Source: Deltaproteobacteria bacterium
GTDB lineage: Bacteria > Desulfobacterota > Syntrophia > Syntrophales > UBA2210
DNA: 64,000 bases
NCBI GenBank assembly: GCA_016933965.1
Contig: JAFGTS010000003.1
Span: forward strand, 34,021 to 98,020
Direction of reading: 5' to 3'
In this document: positions 62,901 to 64,000 of the stretch, piece by piece
Numbering within the stretch: position 1 is the stretch's first letter
Layout: each line of letters opens with the position of its first letter
Translations under genes and position numbers: made by a program
Notes under the pieces: model-generated
The model's database searches: none
The model's input: only the letters and a program-made list of their open reading frames with translations
Told to the model about the DNA's origin: nothing

Positions 62901-64000
62901 GTAATGGAGGATCGTACCGCTATACGTCACGGCAAAGACATCGCTCCCCGCGGTGCCCCAGACGCTGTAAAGATGCTCTGTCGTTCCACTCGTCATCGGT
63001 GACCAGGTGTTTCCGTCGTAGTGGAGGATCGTGCCACTCTGCCCCACGGCAAAGACGTCGTTTCCCGAGGCGCCCCAGACGCTCAAAAGATACTCTGTCG
63101 TTCCGCTCGCCATCGGTGACCAGGTGCTCCCGTCGTAGTGGAGGATCGTGCCACTCTGCCCCACGGCAAAGACATTGCTGCCCGCGGTGCCCCAGACGCC
63201 CAGGAGGAGCATGGTCGTTCCGCTCGTCATCGGTGACCAGGTGCTTCCGTCGTAGTGGAGGATTATACCGCTGTACGCCACGGCAAAGACGTCGCTTCCC
63301 GAGGCGCCCCAGACGCCACTGAGGATTTCGGTCGTTCCGCTCGTCATCGGTGACCAGGTGCTTCCGTCGTAGTGGAGGATCGTGCCGCCGCCCCCCACGG
63401 CAAAGACGTCGCTCCCCGAGGTGCCCCAGATGCCCTTGAGGAGCATGGTCGTTCCGCTCGTCATCGGTGACCAGGTACTCCCGTCGTAGTGGAGGATCGC
63501 GCCATTCTTCCCCACGGCGAAGACGTCGCTCCCCGCGGTGCCCCAGATGCCCAGGAGGGGTTGGGTCGTTCCACTCGACATCGGTGACCAGGTGCTTCCA
63601 TCGTAGTGGAGGATCGTGCCACCTATTCCCACGGCAAAGACGTCGCTCCCCGAGGTGCCCCAGACGCTCGCAAGAGAAGTTATTGTTCCGCTCGTCATCG
63701 GTGACCAGGTGCTTCCGTCGTAATGGAGGATCGTGCCGCCGCCCCCCACGGCGAAGACGTTGCCCCCCGAGGTGCCCCAGACGCTCAAAAGATACTCTGT
63801 CGTTCCGCTCGCCATCGGTGACCAGGTGCTCCCGTCGTAGTGGAGGATTGTGCCAGGTCCCCCCACGGCGAAGACATCGCTTCCCGCGGTGCCCCAGATG
63901 CCATAGAGTTCCCCTGTCGTTCCGCTCGTCATCGGTGACCAGGCACTTCCGTCGTAATGGAGGATCGTGCCATAATCCCCCACGGCAAAGACGTCGTTCC
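59985..64000 (-). CDS. Giant surface repeat protein with BACON, PKD and GGCFI tail (5' end outside window)
   Basis: The frame is open to the right edge (NDVFAV precedes the first visible GTG), so the start lies outside. Visible order: ten 39-residue repeats GTILHYDGSTWSPMTSGTT-x-L-x-x-W-GTAGSDVFAVG; two BACON-like units (WTAESNDAWITIT and WTAVSNDAWITIT); a lectin/LamG-like region (about 590-760 of the visible part); two PKD-like units (PPVADAGPDQ and PPIADAGPDQTV); a fibronectin-III-like part; and a tail ending GEGGCFITTTEAP. Such modules suit a secreted, carbohydrate-binding or adhesive surface protein. The tail resembles that of the HEXXH protein at 11771. It is the first gene of the operon with the TPR-barrel and FecR genes, so it is the probable cargo. 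Confidence 0.85.
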   Translation of the reverse strand, partial: NDVFAVGDYGTILHYDGSAWSPMTSGTTGELYGIWGTAGSDVFAVGGPGTILHYDGSTWSPMASGTTEYLLSVWGTSGGNVFAVGGGGTILHYDGSTWSPMTSGTITSLASVWGTSGSDVFAVGIGGTILHYDGSTWSPMSSGTTQPLLGIWGTAGSDVFAVGKNGAILHYDGSTWSPMTSGTTMLLKGIWGTSGSDVFAVGGGGTILHYDGSTWSPMTSGTTEILSGVWGASGSDVFAVAYSGIILHYDGSTWSPMTSGTTMLLLGVWGTAGSNVFAVGQSGTILHYDGSTWSPMASGTTEYLLSVWGASGNDVFAVGQSGTILHYDGNTWSPMTSGTTEHLYSVWGTAGSDVFAVTYSGTILHYDGSTWSPMTSGTTQPLLGIWGTAGSGVFAVGDYGTILYYCTYPITPENSSCPSDGGTGSVDVTAPAGGPWTAESNDAWITITAGASGTGNGTVQYLVASNTSSIPRTGTLTIAGETFTVDQEGIPCVYAVNPAGKLYDSSGGTGSVDVTTPADCPWTAVSNDAWITITAGSSGAGDGTVNYSVDVNGTARCRMGTMTIAGETFTVDQSGVNGGNWSDNFNGGSQQSWIVLDEGTESSATFVNNRYQLYTEGNDYTDWIGAGVNVSADDCTIQARVEKLSSEDCFAPVLSLRTSRSGLYFYATGVNDTYGNISIDIRKLGGGVFTLLAVQDDLTALDLSAPFYMKFSAEGNTLRSKAWNMGDPEPAEWMVEATDSDIPSGAGGVAMTAHVNCFVSQGAFDDVVFTVGPPPEPPVADAGPDQLVDQGVPVTLDGSNSSDPDGEIVSWQWTQTGGPPVTLSDPFDMNPTFIAPPVDVDGAALTFELTVTDDGELQASDVCIVNVSYVNLPPIADAGPDQTVDANAEVFLDGSSSHDPDGAIVSYHWEQTAGPSVLLSDIASATPVCTAPLYEDGANVLTFTLTVTDDGGLLGQDTCTITIRYNRPPATPRLTSPEDGAALDTRDLITLTAGPYDDPEGDAHVESRWSIRRIDHPACEYEITSSTDLTQHTITGLCAGLEYAWKVGYVDAGSGLVTWSNERTFFIGPPTVDTTVSVPSGAVSEDYRMVSFTVWPYDPEAASIFCTEPDTAMLRFAAYDPLLEAYHEYGDPDLVIRPGSSYWLLARVGYTPSVHGITVSLNVDIDVPLQYNEAAANGWNMIGPPNSASYRWEDVQVLEYDAGGTVIQGPTRIGDLPDENTMIDTRLWRWESGAYYADTTELEAHTGYWVKARTSNVWLRFPADAHMAENSITKFYVRQMMKETAKVVKAWGLTPAVAVAEVSDTPPPPPGGLTGGSAYFSSKDGEGGCFITTTEAP
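62783..64000 (-). repeat. 117-bp tandem repeats, ten or more copies
   Basis: Ten complete 39-codon units and part of an eleventh are visible, and the array runs off the right edge. DNA identity between units is high (CGTAGTGGAGGATCGTGCC recurs), so slippage and assembly collapse are likely. The units encode a probable beta-propeller-like surface domain. Confidence 0.92.

Overview
The window comes from a GC-rich chromosome of an anaerobic, Gram-negative bacterium, most likely a deltaproteobacterial-type (Desulfobacterota, Syntrophia-like) organism. The evidence is gene content: oxygen-sensitive enzymes (indolepyruvate:ferredoxin oxidoreductase, anaerobic ribonucleotide reductase, many Fe-S proteins), beta-oxidation enzymes, a sigma-54 enhancer-binding protein, and several outer-membrane barrels and lipoproteins. 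No rRNA operon, CRISPR array, integrase or intact insertion sequence was seen. The taxonomic guess is inference only.

Left part (1-14 kb): the tail of a 3-hydroxyacyl-CoA dehydrogenase, a CPBP membrane protease, and two adjacent HNH nucleases that look like modification-dependent (type IV) restriction enzymes. Then comes a sigma-54 activator with a GAF domain. It is divergent from a small unknown gene and a complete RND efflux operon, and a cluster of palindromic sites plus a -24/-12-like promoter lies between them. A secreted HEXXH protein with a C-terminal Gly-Cys-Phe-Ile tail and a field of palindromic repeats follow.

Metabolic part (14-42 kb): LutABC with a LarA-type racemase (lactate or another 2-hydroxyacid); IorAB with an FrhB-like Fe-S flavoprotein; an HdrD-like Fe-S protein; gmhA-grpE-dnaK; NrdD; an HD phosphohydrolase; a GlcD-like FAD oxidase; and a four-gene polar amino acid ABC transporter. 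Next are a two-domain enoyl-CoA hydratase/3-hydroxyacyl-CoA dehydrogenase, a MITE-like element, a GT78/GT81-like glycosyltransferase, tRNA-Ala(CGC), an aminotransferase and a TPR protein. Together they fit an organism that oxidises or ferments organic acids and amino acids through CoA esters and ferredoxin.

Surface and conflict part (42-64 kb): a 2154-residue secreted RHS/YD-repeat protein with Ig-like and NHL-propeller regions ends in an AT-rich variable tip. Behind it are three small AT-rich membrane-protein genes, an orphan tip fragment and a recurring AATTCCGGGGACA motif, which is the layout of a polymorphic toxin with swappable tip/immunity cassettes. Two envelope operons follow. The first is LolA-like protein, two FtsX/MacB-type permeases, an ATPase and an outer-membrane barrel. 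The second is a giant repeat protein with a GGCFI-type tail, a TPR plus beta-barrel protein and a FecR-domain protein. These two operons and the RHS locus are the best candidates for undescribed biology.
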